A stretch of DNA of 41,970 nt from Pseudomonas sp. S37 (GTDB taxonomy: Bacteria > Pseudomonadota > Gammaproteobacteria > Pseudomonadales > Pseudomonadaceae): positions 1 to 41,970 of the forward strand of contig NZ_JACVZC010000048.1 of the NCBI RefSeq assembly GCF_016658545.1, in the 5' to 3' direction. The first letter of the stretch is position 1. The number at the start of each line of letters is the position of its first letter. Of the stretch, positions 31,547 to 40,091 are shown in pieces. The translations under genes were made by a program, and so were the position numbers. The notes beneath the pieces were generated by a model. The model did not search any database. It saw only the letters and a list, made by a program, of their open reading frames with translations, and was not told where the DNA came from.

Positions 31547-32398
31547 TCACAAGCGTAGAAGCGGTCGAACCTGTTGCTGAAGGAAGTCGGTAACCGCCTT
31601 GATCCGCGGCGTGGCGCGCACGTCCTCATGCACCGCCAGCCAGATTTCAATGCTCATGGTCTGCTCGGCGCTACCGGCTTGCTTCAGGCCATGCTCCTGG
31701 GCCATGAACGCCGGCAGGCACGCGATGCCGATACCGCCGGCACAGGCCTGGGCCTGGATGCGCAGGTCGTTGCTGTGCAGCGCGAAGGGCTGCTGGCCGG
31801 CCTGGCGGTTGAGCCATTGCTGTTGTGGCGAGCTTGCCTGGGACTCGTCGTAACCGATGTAGCGGCGGGAGGTGGCGCTGGCCAGGTAGCCTGGTGACGC
31901 GTACAGGCTGTAATCAAGGTGCCCCAGCAGGCTGACCACCAGGGTTGGCTCGGCCGGCCTGGCCAGGGCGATGCTGATGTCCGCTTCGCGGCGTGCCAGG
32001 GATGCTTTCGACTTGCTGCCAACCAGCTTCAGGCGCAGTTGCGGGTGGCGCTGGTACAGCTCGCCCAGGCGCCGGGCGACGATACTGCCCAGCAGTGCCG
32101 GTGGCGCCGCCAGCACCACTTCGCCCTCTACCGCGTGCTGGCCGGCGCTGGCGAAATGTTCCAGGGCGAACGACGACGTGGCCATTTGTTCGGCGAGCTC
32201 CGCTACGCGTCGGCCTTCATCGGTGAGGGCATAGGCGCGCGGGCGGCGGTCGACCAGTTTGAGCTTGAGCGAGGCTTCGAGTGAAGCGATGCGCCGGGCT
32301 ACGGTGGCGTGGTCGACGCCCAGGGCCTTGGCGGCGGCGGACAACGAACCGGCCGAGGTGAAGGCGGAGAAATGGCGCAGGTCTTCCCAATCGAACAT
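31547..32398 (-). CDS. LysR-family transcriptional regulator
   Basis: A 283-residue LysR regulator. The N-terminal winged helix reads MFDWEDLRHFSAFTSAGSLS and AAAKALGVDHATVARRIASL, followed by an effector-binding domain (LRLKLVGSKSKASLARREAD and onward). The start at 32398 gives the standard LysR N terminus; the longer frame upstream runs through a REPIN. It precedes the aldo/keto reductase gene in the same direction, with a 96-base gap. An inverted repeat, AGAAAGGG…CCCTTTCT, lies 25–49 bases upstream of its start and may be an autoregulatory site. The effector is unknown. Confidence 0.9.
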   Translation of the reverse strand: MFDWEDLRHFSAFTSAGSLSAAAKALGVDHATVARRIASLEASLKLKLVDRRPRAYALTDEGRRVAELAEQMATSSFALEHFASAGQHAVEGEVVLAAPPALLGSIVARRLGELYQRHPQLRLKLVGSKSKASLARREADISIALARPAEPTLVVSLLGHLDYSLYASPGYLASATSRRYIGYDESQASSPQQQWLNRQAGQQPFALHSNDLRIQAQACAGGIGIACLPAFMAQEHGLKQAGSAEQTMSIEIWLAVHEDVRATPRIKAVTDFLQQQVRPLLRL

Positions 32399-32422
32399 GG
32401 ATGGCTCGGCAGTGGCGAGGGT

Positions 32423-32447
32423 AGAAAGGGGTAGGGTAACCCTTTCT
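32423..32447. promoter_or_regulatory. Inverted repeat AGAAAGGG…CCCTTTCT upstream of the LysR gene
   Basis: Perfect 8-base arms are separated by GTAGGGTAA, in the leader of the LysR gene at 31547–32398. The centre includes TAGGGTAACC, a 10-mer also found in front of the pirin gene. It could be an operator or a leader hairpin. Confidence 0.3.
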
Positions 32448-32484
32448 GCTTTGCACTGTGGGATTAGCGGGGCTTTGAGATTTT

Positions 32485-32646
32485 GGGGCTGCTTTGCAGC
32501 CCAATCGCGACGCAAGGCCGCTCCCACAGGCCAAGCGCAATGTCCGAGCTCACATTGCACCTGTGGGAGCGGGTTTACCCGCGAAGCAGGCGACGCGGAG
32601 GATGGCACCGGCTTCGCCGGTGTTCGCGGCTGAAGCCGCTCCCACA
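32485..32646. repeat. Composite REP region: half REPIN plus hybrid REPIN
   Basis: Positions 32485–32528 hold only the right half of a GGGCTGCTTTGCAGCCC/GACGCAAGG REPIN. Positions 32561–32646 hold a REPIN whose left arm is the GCGGGTTTACCCGC type but whose right arm is the GCGGCTGAAGCCGC type, with the ACCGGCTTCGCCGGT loop hairpin. Two subfamilies appear recombined in one element. It lies between the BCCT gene 3' end and the LysR 5' end. Confidence 0.8.
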
Positions 32647-32671
32647 AGGACCGCGATAGTTTCTTGGCTTC

Positions 32672-34303
32672 CTATGCCACCTCACCACTCGCCCGGGCTT
32701 GCTCGACAGTGATGCTCACCGGCACCTCCCGGGCAATCACCACCTCACTGGCAAACAAGCTGCGCATCAGGCTATACCCGGTCAGCAGCATGTAGAACGC
32801 AATCGGCAACCCGACCACGATGCTGGCCATCTGAATAGCCAGCAGCCCGCCGGCAATCACCAGGCTGGCCGCAATCGCCCCTTCCAGCACACACCACAGC
32901 ACCCGTATCCAGTTGGGCGGGTTGATGCTGCCCAGCGAGTTGAGCATGCACAGCACTTGGGTGCCGGCATCGGCAGCCGTCACGAAATGCACCGCCAGCA
33001 ACAGGCAGATGATCACGCTCAGTACCGCACCCAGGGTCGGCCCGCCCAGGCGATCGAGCAGGGTGAACATGGCCGTGGTGGTTTCCTTGCGCGTGGCCTC
33101 CAGCACCGGGCCACCCTGGAACGGGCCGGCAGCGGTCTGCTCGGCAACCGGCAACTGCTGGTAGGCCTGGCGCGCCTGTTGTTCATCCTTCAGCGCGCTG
33201 CCGCCAAACACGGCCATCCACAAGATGGTCACCAGGGTCGGCACCAGCAGCGCGCCAAACACCAGCTCACGAATGGTGCGGCCACGCGAGATGCGGGCAA
33301 TGAACAGCCCCACGAACGGCCCCCAGGTCATCCACCACGGCCAGTAGAAGGCGGTCCAGCTCTTCTGCCAGGCGCTGTCGGCCTGGGCATCGGTCCAGAA
33401 ACTCATGCCGATGATGTTCTGCGCGTAGTCACCGGCGGACTCGAACAGCAGGTTCATGATGTAGTTGGTCGGGCCCAGGCCCAGCACCACCAGCATCAGC
33501 CCCAGGGAAATCCACATGTTCAGCGTCGACAGGCGCTTCATGCCGCGCGACACGCCAGCCACCAGCGAAATCGAGGCGATCACCGTGACCACGGCGATGA
33601 TGCTCAGCTTGAACGACAGGGTAACCGGGGTGCCGAACACCTGGTGCATACCCATGTTGATCTGCTCCACGCCCAACCCCAGCGACTGCGACACGCCAAA
33701 GGCGGTCACCGCGCCACCAATGATGTCCACGGTATGGCCGATCGGCCCGTAGATGCGGTTGCCGATCAACGGGTAGAGGATCGAGCGCAATGCCAGCGGC
33801 AACCCTTCACGGTAGGCGAAGTAGGCCAGGCCCAGGCCGATCACGGTGAAAATCGCCCACGGGTGCAGGCCCCAATGGAGCAGGGTGATGCGCATGGCCA
33901 TCGATGCGGCCTGGTCGGTCAGCCCGGGGGTGAACGGGTTGCTGGCGTAGTGCAGCACCGGTTCAGCCACCGACCAGAAGATCAGCCCCACACCCATGCC
34001 GGCACTGAACAGCATGGCAATCCAGGCGGCGAAGCTGAATTCCGGTTTTTCGTCGGCTCGGCCGAGCTTGAGGGTGCCAAAGCGGCTGAAGGCGATGAAC
34101 ACCAGCACCCCGAGGATGCCGCTGACCAGCGCCAGGTAGAACCATTTCAGGTGGTCCAGAATGGCGTCGGAGGCCCCCTTGAACACCCCGGCGGCCTGGT
34201 CGCCGTACGAGGCGCACAGCACCACGAACGCCACGACTATGGAGAGCGACCCAACGGTCACAATGGGATTGAGGCCTTTGAACAGGCCTTCTTTTGCACG
34301 CAT
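32672..34303 (-). CDS. BCCT-family betaine/choline/carnitine transporter
   Basis: A 543-residue inner-membrane protein with about 12 transmembrane helices. Family marks are AGMGVGLIFWSVAEP, the aromatic box stretch FYWPWWMTWGPFVGLF and the following ISRGRTIRE. BCCT carriers take up trimethylammonium compounds such as glycine betaine, choline, carnitine or the analogue DMSP. A long C-terminal osmosensory tail is absent, which fits a catabolic rather than osmotic role. AAGGA precedes the ATG. It is transcribed in the same direction as the Rieske/reductase pair upstream, with a terminator between, so it has its own promoter or depends on read-through. Confidence 0.9.
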   Translation of the reverse strand: MRAKEGLFKGLNPIVTVGSLSIVVAFVVLCASYGDQAAGVFKGASDAILDHLKWFYLALVSGILGVLVFIAFSRFGTLKLGRADEKPEFSFAAWIAMLFSAGMGVGLIFWSVAEPVLHYASNPFTPGLTDQAASMAMRITLLHWGLHPWAIFTVIGLGLAYFAYREGLPLALRSILYPLIGNRIYGPIGHTVDIIGGAVTAFGVSQSLGLGVEQINMGMHQVFGTPVTLSFKLSIIAVVTVIASISLVAGVSRGMKRLSTLNMWISLGLMLVVLGLGPTNYIMNLLFESAGDYAQNIIGMSFWTDAQADSAWQKSWTAFYWPWWMTWGPFVGLFIARISRGRTIRELVFGALLVPTLVTILWMAVFGGSALKDEQQARQAYQQLPVAEQTAAGPFQGGPVLEATRKETTTAMFTLLDRLGGPTLGAVLSVIICLLLAVHFVTAADAGTQVLCMLNSLGSINPPNWIRVLWCVLEGAIAASLVIAGGLLAIQMASIVVGLPIAFYMLLTGYSLMRSLFASEVVIAREVPVSITVEQARASGEVA

Positions 34304-34380
34304 CGTCTATATCCTTCTTATTCTTGCAGGCGGGCGCACACGCACCCGCCTGGCGGCGTTGCAGGTTTATGGTGCGCAAA

Positions 34381-34413
34381 CGAAAAAAGGGCGCCTGAAC
34401 TTCAAGCGCCCTT
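34381..34413 (-). terminator. Rho-independent terminator after the reductase gene
   Basis: On the minus strand AAGGGCGC (34406–34413) and GCGCCCTT (34387–34394) form an 8-bp stem with an 11-base loop, followed by a run of T (complement of AAAAAA at 34383–34388). It lies 8 bases past the reductase stop. Confidence 0.85.
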
Positions 34414-34421
34414 GTCGGGGG

Positions 34422-35546
34422 TCAGAGGTCGACCACCAGGTCCGAGGTCGGGCGGCTGCAGCACAGCAGCCGCAGGCCCTTGTCGATTTCACGCTGGCGG
34501 ATGCCGCCGTTGTGTTTCATGTCTACGCTGCCTTCCAGCAGCGCGGTCTTGCAGGTACCGCACACGCCCTGGCTGCAGGACGAGGGCAGCACGGCACCGG
34601 CCTGTTTGGCGGCAGCCAGCACGGTCTGGTCGGCACGCATGGTGAAGGTCTTGCCCGAGCGGGCCAGGCGCACAGTGAAGGTATCCAGGGCCTGGCCTGG
34701 GGCAGCCGGGGCGGGCTCCGGCTCGGCCTCGGCGCTGATGTCGAAGCTTTCCTGATGGTAGCGGGCCAGGTCGAAACCGGCGCCGGCCAGCAGCGCCTTG
34801 GTGGCGTCCATGTAGCCTTTGGGGCCACAGGTGAACACGGCGCGTTCCTTGAAGTCAGGGATTTCGCGCTGCAGCGTTTCCAGTGACAGGCGCCCGAGCG
34901 GGCCGCTCCAGTCGGGTTCGTCACCCAGGCTTTCGCAGAAGAACAGCGTGCGCATCTGCGGCATGCTGCGTTCCAGGCGTGCCAGTTCATCGCGGAAGAT
35001 GATGTCTTTCGGCGTGCGGGCGCTGTGCACGAAAACAATGTCCAGTTCGGCATGCAGGTCGGCTGCGGCGCGGGTCATGGCCATCAACGGCGTCACGCCC
35101 GAACCCGCCGACAGGTACAGCAGCTTGCGCGACGGGCCGGCCACCGGGGTGAACACACCGGCCGGGCCCGAGGCGGCCAGGGCGTGGCCCGGCTGCAGGT
35201 GGTCGTGCAGCCAGTTGGACACGGCGCCGCCCGGCACCCGCTTGACCGTGATCGCGAAGGTGAACGGCCGGGTTGGCGTGGACGACAGGGTATAGCAGCG
35301 CGACACGCTGGCGCCGTCGATCACCGGCGACACGGTCAGGAACTGCCCGGGCTCATAGGCCAGGGCGTGGTAGTCCGGGCTGTGGAAGGTGAAGGTCTTC
35401 ACGTCGTGGGTTTCGTCCACCACGCTCAGGCATTCGATGCGCCGGCTGGCGCCGCTGGCCCACTGGGCGCCATGGGCGGCCCAGTGGTCGCTGTCGGTGA
35501 AGCGCTGGTCGGCGCGCAGGCCGGCAATGTTGTGCAGTGCGGTCAT
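34422..35546 (-). CDS. Ferredoxin-type reductase of a Rieske oxygenase (GbcB-like)
   Basis: A 374-residue electron-transfer protein. The FAD domain has SRCYTLSSTPT. The NAD(P)H domain has YLSAGSGVTPLMAM and AVFTCGPKGYMDA. The C-terminal plant-type 2Fe-2S domain has SSCSQGVCGTCKTALLEG with the last cysteine in LRLLCCS. It passes electrons from NAD(P)H to the Rieske oxygenase encoded 5 bases upstream. The order FAD–NAD–2Fe2S is that of GbcB and similar reductases of betaine demethylation. A terminator follows the gene. Confidence 0.88.
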   Translation of the reverse strand: MTALHNIAGLRADQRFTDSDHWAAHGAQWASGASRRIECLSVVDETHDVKTFTFHSPDYHALAYEPGQFLTVSPVIDGASVSRCYTLSSTPTRPFTFAITVKRVPGGAVSNWLHDHLQPGHALAASGPAGVFTPVAGPSRKLLYLSAGSGVTPLMAMTRAAADLHAELDIVFVHSARTPKDIIFRDELARLERSMPQMRTLFFCESLGDEPDWSGPLGRLSLETLQREIPDFKERAVFTCGPKGYMDATKALLAGAGFDLARYHQESFDISAEAEPEPAPAAPGQALDTFTVRLARSGKTFTMRADQTVLAAAKQAGAVLPSSCSQGVCGTCKTALLEGSVDMKHNGGIRQREIDKGLRLLCCSRPTSDLVVDL

Positions 35547-35551
35547 GGCCT

Positions 35552-36808
35552 TCAAACCCCGTGCGCGGCGAGACGTGAGGTGTACCAGCGGGCGAACTGG
35601 TCCACGTACGGCTCGGTGAAGGTGGAGTAGGGGCCCGGCACGAACGCGGGGTCTTGGGTGCCGCTGTGGGTGATAGCCACCAGCGCGGCGTCCTGCTGGG
35701 TGGTGGCCACCCACACTTCGGTCAGGCGCTGCAGGTCGTAGTCCACGCCTTCCACGGCATCGCGGTGCACCAGCCATTTGGTGCGCACCAGGGTACGCTC
35801 TGGCGACAGCGGGATGATCCAGCTGATCATCGCGTGGTCGCTCATCACATGGGCCCAGGCGTTGTTGCCCCACAGGTGGGTGTCGCCCAGGTCGCGGCGG
35901 GTGAGGTTGCCCAGCAATTTGCTGCAGGCTACCTTGGTGTCGAGGGTTTGCGACTCGCCGCTGCCGGCGATGATCATGCGCTGGGTACGGAACTGGGTGG
36001 GCGAGCTGTCCTGCAGGTGCTCGACGGTCTCGTATAGCAGGCCGTTGTTGGCCCAGTCGGCCTCGATGCCGGCCTTGCGTACCTGGTAGGCATCGTAGGA
36101 GGCACGGGCATCGTCGCTCATTTCTTCCAGGCTGACGCCGAGGTCTTCGGACTGGTACGAAACGATCAGTTCCGGGTGGGTACCCGCGCAGTGGTAGCAC
36201 TCGCGGTTGTTTTCCATCACCAGCTTCCAGTTGCCGTTCTCGATGTAGTCGAGTTCATGGGCAATGCGGGTGTTGGCCAGGTCGAACGGGGCAAAGCGCG
36301 GGCCCATGACTTCTTCGAGGTCGCTGATGTCTTCGGGTGGGTTGTCGCTCAGGCACACGAACACATGGCTGCCGATGACCTTGCAGTGCACCGGGATCAG
36401 GCTACGGCACTTGGGGTCGAAGCCCTTGCCCATGTGGCTGGCGTGCTTGAGGCTGCCGTCCAGGTCGTAGGTCCACTGGTGGTACGGGCACACCAGCATG
36501 CCGACGGTGGACTTGCCCGGTGCTTTCAGGCGTGCGCCGCGGTGGCGGCAGACATTGCGGTAGGCGCGGATCTGTTCGTCATCGTCACGCAAAATCAGCA
36601 CCGAAGCCTTGCCGATGTCCACGGTAAACACATCACCGGGTTCGTCGACATCGGCCGTGACCGCCACCTGGATCCAGTGTTTGTTGAAAAAGATATCCAT
36701 ATCGGTGTCGAAAACATCCTGGCGGCTGTACAACTCGCCAGGCATGCCGAAGCCCGGTTGCCGCGCATCGACAAGTTCGCGATGGGTTTTATCAAGTGGG
36801 CTGTTCAT
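35552..36808 (-). CDS. Rieske non-haem iron oxygenase, quaternary amine type (GbcA-like)
   Basis: A 418-residue oxygenase alpha subunit. The Rieske cluster ligands are Cys87 and His89 in VCRHRG, and Cys107 and His110 in VCPYHQW. The mononuclear iron site is in WKLVMENNRECYHCAGTHPE, with His206 and His211. The residue bridging to the neighbouring subunit's Rieske centre is Glu203, where aromatic-ring dioxygenases carry Asp; the glutamate is known from carnitine oxygenase CntA and is shared by GbcA. With the BCCT carrier and reductase this points to N-demethylation or cleavage of a trimethylammonium compound. Its N terminus differs from P. aeruginosa GbcA as I recall it, so it may be a paralogue with another substrate. 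Confidence 0.87.
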   Translation of the reverse strand: MNSPLDKTHRELVDARQPGFGMPGELYSRQDVFDTDMDIFFNKHWIQVAVTADVDEPGDVFTVDIGKASVLILRDDDEQIRAYRNVCRHRGARLKAPGKSTVGMLVCPYHQWTYDLDGSLKHASHMGKGFDPKCRSLIPVHCKVIGSHVFVCLSDNPPEDISDLEEVMGPRFAPFDLANTRIAHELDYIENGNWKLVMENNRECYHCAGTHPELIVSYQSEDLGVSLEEMSDDARASYDAYQVRKAGIEADWANNGLLYETVEHLQDSSPTQFRTQRMIIAGSGESQTLDTKVACSKLLGNLTRRDLGDTHLWGNNAWAHVMSDHAMISWIIPLSPERTLVRTKWLVHRDAVEGVDYDLQRLTEVWVATTQQDAALVAITHSGTQDPAFVPGPYSTFTEPYVDQFARWYTSRLAAHGV

Positions 36809-36819
36809 TGTTGTCCTCA

Positions 36820-36872
36820 GGCACTTTTATTTTTAATTAACCAAGCCATGTGCGGCGAATTATTAAAGTGCC
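36820..36872. promoter_or_regulatory. Inverted repeat GGCACTTT…AAAGTGCC upstream of the Rieske gene
   Basis: Perfect 8-base arms (36820–36827 and 36865–36872) flank an AT-rich core between the Rieske gene start and the LysR gene end. There is no T run in either direction, so an operator is more likely than a terminator. The adjacent LysR protein is a candidate binder. Confidence 0.35.
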
Positions 36873-36920
36873 CCCGAACAGCGTCAATGCGCTTAATTTT
36901 CCACTTCCCATTACCTGTGG

Positions 36921-37859
36921 TTATGCAGCGGTACACGCCGCGCTTTGCAGCCAATGGGCAATGGCACGGGTATGGGCCAGTGCCGGTCGCCCGTGCGGCA
37001 CGACGATGTAATACGACTCACGGGTACGCACGGTGAATGGCTCCAGCCGCACCAGCGCGCCGCTGCTTAGCAGGTGCTCCACCAGCCGGCCCCAGCCCAG
37101 GGCGATGCCGTACCCGGCCAAGGCGGCATTGATGGCATCGGTGTACAGGCTGCAGCGCAGGTTGTAGCGCGGCGCGGCAGGGGCCAGGCCTTGTTCGCGG
37201 AACCAGCTTGGCCAGTCGACCCAGCCTTCGGAAGTGGAGTCGGCGTCCAGCAGCCCTGCGCCAGCCAGTTCCTCCAGGGTGCCGGGCATGCTGTTGCGGG
37301 CCAGCCAGGCCGGGGCGCAGACCGGGAAAACTTCTTCTTCGAACAACAAGATAGCTTCACCGTCCTCCCACTGGCCGTTGCCATAGCGCACGTCGAGGTC
37401 GTAGTCGCGCTTGCGCAAATCGCCCGTGAACATCTGCGTGGCCAGGCGTAGCTGCACCTGTGGCAGGGCGTCGGCCAAGGCGTTGAGCCGGGGCATGATG
37501 CGCAGCTGGGAGAAGGGCGCGGTGGAGCCCAGCACGATTTCCTGCTGGTGGCTGATATGGGTGATCTGGTCGAACGCACTGGCCACCCGTTGCAGCGATT
37601 CGGAAATGCTGGCGAAGAGAATCTCGCCGCCCTCGGTGAGGTGGATGCTGCGGTGCGAACGGTGGAACAACAGTGCCCCGAGGTTTTCTTCAAGGGCCTT
37701 GATCTGCTTGCTGACTGCCGCCTGGGTCACGCCCAGTTCAATGGCCGCGTGGGTGAAACTGTTGAGCCGTGCCACGGCTTCGAATTGCAGCAAGGCGGTC
37801 ATCGACGGAATGATTCTTCGATAACCTTTTTGTTGGGCAGCGCCTGTTTGGATTGTCAT
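36921..37859 (-). CDS. LysR-family regulator (GcvA-like)
   Basis: A 312-residue LysR protein of the GcvA/AmpR-like group. RIIPSMTALLQFEAVARLNS and FTHAAIELGVTQAAVSKQIK form the winged helix; the effector domain includes QLRIMPRLNALADALPQVQL and LDVRYGNGQWEDGEAILLFE. It is encoded upstream of the Rieske oxygenase in the same direction, 112 bases away. Regulators of this group often control neighbouring amine-catabolic genes, so it probably governs the Rieske–reductase pair and perhaps the BCCT carrier. GGAA lies ahead of the ATG at 37859. Confidence 0.9.
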   Translation of the reverse strand: MTIQTGAAQQKGYRRIIPSMTALLQFEAVARLNSFTHAAIELGVTQAAVSKQIKALEENLGALLFHRSHRSIHLTEGGEILFASISESLQRVASAFDQITHISHQQEIVLGSTAPFSQLRIMPRLNALADALPQVQLRLATQMFTGDLRKRDYDLDVRYGNGQWEDGEAILLFEEEVFPVCAPAWLARNSMPGTLEELAGAGLLDADSTSEGWVDWPSWFREQGLAPAAPRYNLRCSLYTDAINAALAGYGIALGWGRLVEHLLSSGALVRLEPFTVRTRESYYIVVPHGRPALAHTRAIAHWLQSAACTAA

Positions 37860-38024
37860 TATATTCCAGACACGGTTGTGGGCAGGGCGCGTAATACGGC
37901 CTGCCTGGGTATTGTTATTGTGAGGGTGCGCAACGGGTTGGTTATTTTATGATGCACAGTTGCTGTTTAGTGGGATATTACAAATATGACAATTAATAGA
38001 AAACCTTGAAGAGCACGCAACCTG

Positions 38025-38109
38025 TGTAGGAGCGGCTTCAGCCGCGAACACCGGCGCAGCCGGTGCCATGCACCGCACTGGATTCTTCGCGGCTAAAGCC
38101 GCTCCTACA
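38025..38109. repeat. REPIN, GCGGCTTTAGCCGC type
   Basis: Arms TGTAGGAGCGGCTTCAGCCG and CGGCTAAAGCCGCTCCTACA enclose the same loop as the copies at 1–80 and 24149–24230. The left arm reads CTTCAGCC, against CTTTAGCC in those copies. It lies between the Lrp gene 3' end and the LysR 5' end. Confidence 0.87.
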
Positions 38110-38127
38110 GGGAATCGCGGCAAGGCT

Positions 38128-38595
38128 TCAAGGTGCGAGGGTCGGCACAAACATCCCGGTCTTCACATTGCTCATCGACACCAGCGTCTTGAAGTGCTTG
38201 ACGTTGTTGTTCTCGAAGAACAGTTCACGGGTCAGTTGGGTGTACTGCTCCATGTGCCGCACCAGCATGATCAGCACGAAATCGCACCCACCGGCCACGT
38301 AGTAGCACTGCTGCACCTGCGGGCAGGCGAGGAAGGTGCGTTTCATGTCGTCGAGCAGGTCCAGCCGCTCGTTCTCCACTTCCACCTCGGTGATCACGGT
38401 CAGCGTGTAGCCCAGTTGTTCGGCGTTCACCTGCGACACGGTGCCGCGTATCACACCGTCGGCGGCCATTTTCTTCAAGCGCCGGTTCACTGCGGCCGAG
38501 GACAGGTTGACCTGTGTTCCCAGGTCCAGCTGAGACGTGCCGGCGTCGCGTTGCACCGCATCGAGCAGGGCCAGGTCGAAATGATCCAGGGGCAT
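38128..38595 (-). CDS. Lrp/AsnC-family transcriptional regulator
   Basis: A 155-residue Lrp-type regulator. The N-terminal helix-turn-helix is QLDLGTQVNLSSAAVNRRLK; the C-terminal RAM ligand domain includes YTLTVITEVEVENERLDLL and QQCYYVAGGCDFVLIMLV. GGAGG precedes the ATG at 38595, which is preferred over an upstream in-frame ATG. It is divergent from the hydrolase/ammonia-lyase operon, with 165 bases between, so it very likely controls that operon in response to an amino acid, perhaps 2,3-diaminopropionate or a derivative. Confidence 0.9.
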   Translation of the reverse strand: MPLDHFDLALLDAVQRDAGTSQLDLGTQVNLSSAAVNRRLKKMAADGVIRGTVSQVNAEQLGYTLTVITEVEVENERLDLLDDMKRTFLACPQVQQCYYVAGGCDFVLIMLVRHMEQYTQLTRELFFENNNVKHFKTLVSMSNVKTGMFVPTLAP

Positions 38596-38760
38596 GAACA
38601 GGCCTCCGTAGCGCAATAGCGCCAAATGGCGCAAATCCGTAATGAAATTGCATGCGGGCCTGCAAAATCAAGTTTTTCGTTCGCGGCAAGCGAATAAAAT
38701 TCTCCCATGAACAAAACAGCGGTGCAGGGCCATGGCGTTGCACCCAGGGAGAAACGGTTG

Positions 38761-40011
38761 ATGAACGCAAGCACCCCACTGCAACTGAACGGCGCTTTGC
38801 TGCTGCAGCAGATCCGTGAACTGGGCCAGGTAGGCGCCGATGCCACCCATGGCGGGCGCACCCGTATTGCGCTGACCGATGCCGAAAAGGCCGGGCGCGA
38901 CCTGTTGGTCGGCTGGATGCGGGCACTCGATCTTGACGTGCAGGTCGACCGTATCGGCAATATCTTCGGCACCTTGCGCTGCGCCACAGACAGCGGCGAC
39001 CAGCGCCCGCTGATGATGGGGTCGCACATCGATACTGTGACCAACGCCGGTGCCCTGGATGGCTGCTACGGTGTACTGGCCGGGCTGGCAGTTGTGCGTG
39101 CCTACCGGGATGCCGGGCGCTTGCCCGAGCGCTCGATCACGGTTGGCGCGTTTACCAACGAAGAGGGCGTGCGCTACCAGCCCGACATGATGGGCTCGCT
39201 GGTGTATGCCGGCGGCCTGCCACTGCAACAGGCGCTGGATACCCTGGGCACCGACGGCACCCGGCTGGGTGATGAGCTGGCGCGTATCGGTTATGCCGGC
39301 AAGCTGGAACCCGGGGCCATCGTGCCGCACGAATACCTGGAGTTGCACATCGAGCAAGGCCCGATCCTGGAAGCCGAGGGCACCCTGATCGGTGTGGTCG
39401 AGAACCTGCAGGGCATTTCCTGGCAGCAGGTGGAAGTAAAGGGGCACGCCAACCACGCCGGCACCACCCCGACCCACTTGCGCCATGACGCCGGCTTTGT
39501 CGCCAGCGCCATTGTCGCCGAACTGCGCGCCATGGCCGTGGATTCCGGCACCACCCTGGCAACGGTCGGCTGCATGCAGTTCGAGCCGAACGTGATCAAC
39601 GTGATCCCGCGCAAGGCCACGTTCACCGTTGACCTGCGCGACCCGGATGAAACCTGCCTGGCGTATGCGGAAGAGCGCCTGAAGCACTACCTGGCGCAGT
39701 TGGCCGAACGCGAAGGCGTAAGCATTACCCGCGAGCAGCTGGTGCGCTTTGAACCTGTGAGTTTCGATGCCGGCCTGGCCGATGCCATCGAAGCCTCCGC
39801 GCAGCGCCTGGGCTTCAGCCACCGGCGCATGACATCTGGCGCCGGCCACGATGCGCAAATGATCGCCCGCATCGCCCCGGCGGCGATGATCTTTGTACCG
39901 AGCCAGGGCGGCATCAGCCACAACCCGCGTGAGCACACCGACGACCAGCAACTGATCCAGGGCGCCCAGGTGCTGCTGGATGTAGTGAGCCGCCGCCTGA
40001 CCCACGCCTGA
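38761..40011 (+). CDS. Zn-dependent hydrolase, carbamoyl-amino-acid/allantoate amidohydrolase family
   Basis: A 416-residue M20-type metal enzyme of the group that includes N-carbamoyl-L-amino acid hydrolase, beta-ureidopropionase and allantoate amidohydrolase. The metal and catalytic residues are visible: MMGSHIDTVTNAGALDG (His89, Asp91, Asp100), FTNEEGVRYQP (Glu134/135) and LELHIEQGPILE (His196), with a further His in SQGGISHNPRE. AGGGAG at 38746–38751 supports the start at 38761 rather than 38707. It is first in an operon with diaminopropionate ammonia-lyase, so a ureido or carbamoyl derivative of diaminopropionate is a reasonable substrate guess. Confidence 0.88.
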   Translation: MNASTPLQLNGALLLQQIRELGQVGADATHGGRTRIALTDAEKAGRDLLVGWMRALDLDVQVDRIGNIFGTLRCATDSGDQRPLMMGSHIDTVTNAGALDGCYGVLAGLAVVRAYRDAGRLPERSITVGAFTNEEGVRYQPDMMGSLVYAGGLPLQQALDTLGTDGTRLGDELARIGYAGKLEPGAIVPHEYLELHIEQGPILEAEGTLIGVVENLQGISWQQVEVKGHANHAGTTPTHLRHDAGFVASAIVAELRAMAVDSGTTLATVGCMQFEPNVINVIPRKATFTVDLRDPDETCLAYAEERLKHYLAQLAEREGVSITREQLVRFEPVSFDAGLADAIEASAQRLGFSHRRMTSGAGHDAQMIARIAPAAMIFVPSQGGISHNPREHTDDQQLIQGAQVLLDVVSRRLTHA

Positions 40012-40091
40012 TTCCCACTGTAATGCCCCGCCCGCTGCAGCCTGGCTGCGGCGGCATGGGCTTCCTGTTGCCTGTAGAAAAGGAGTGCCGC

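Noticed and set aside
32699..34645. 648-codon open frame on the plus strand opposite the BCCT gene
   Set aside because: The translation is dominated by H, Q, R and G, typical of the antisense frame of a GC-rich membrane protein gene.
38707..38760. Earlier start for the carbamoyl-amino-acid hydrolase
   Set aside because: No Shine-Dalgarno precedes 38707, whereas AGGGAG is correctly placed before 38761.
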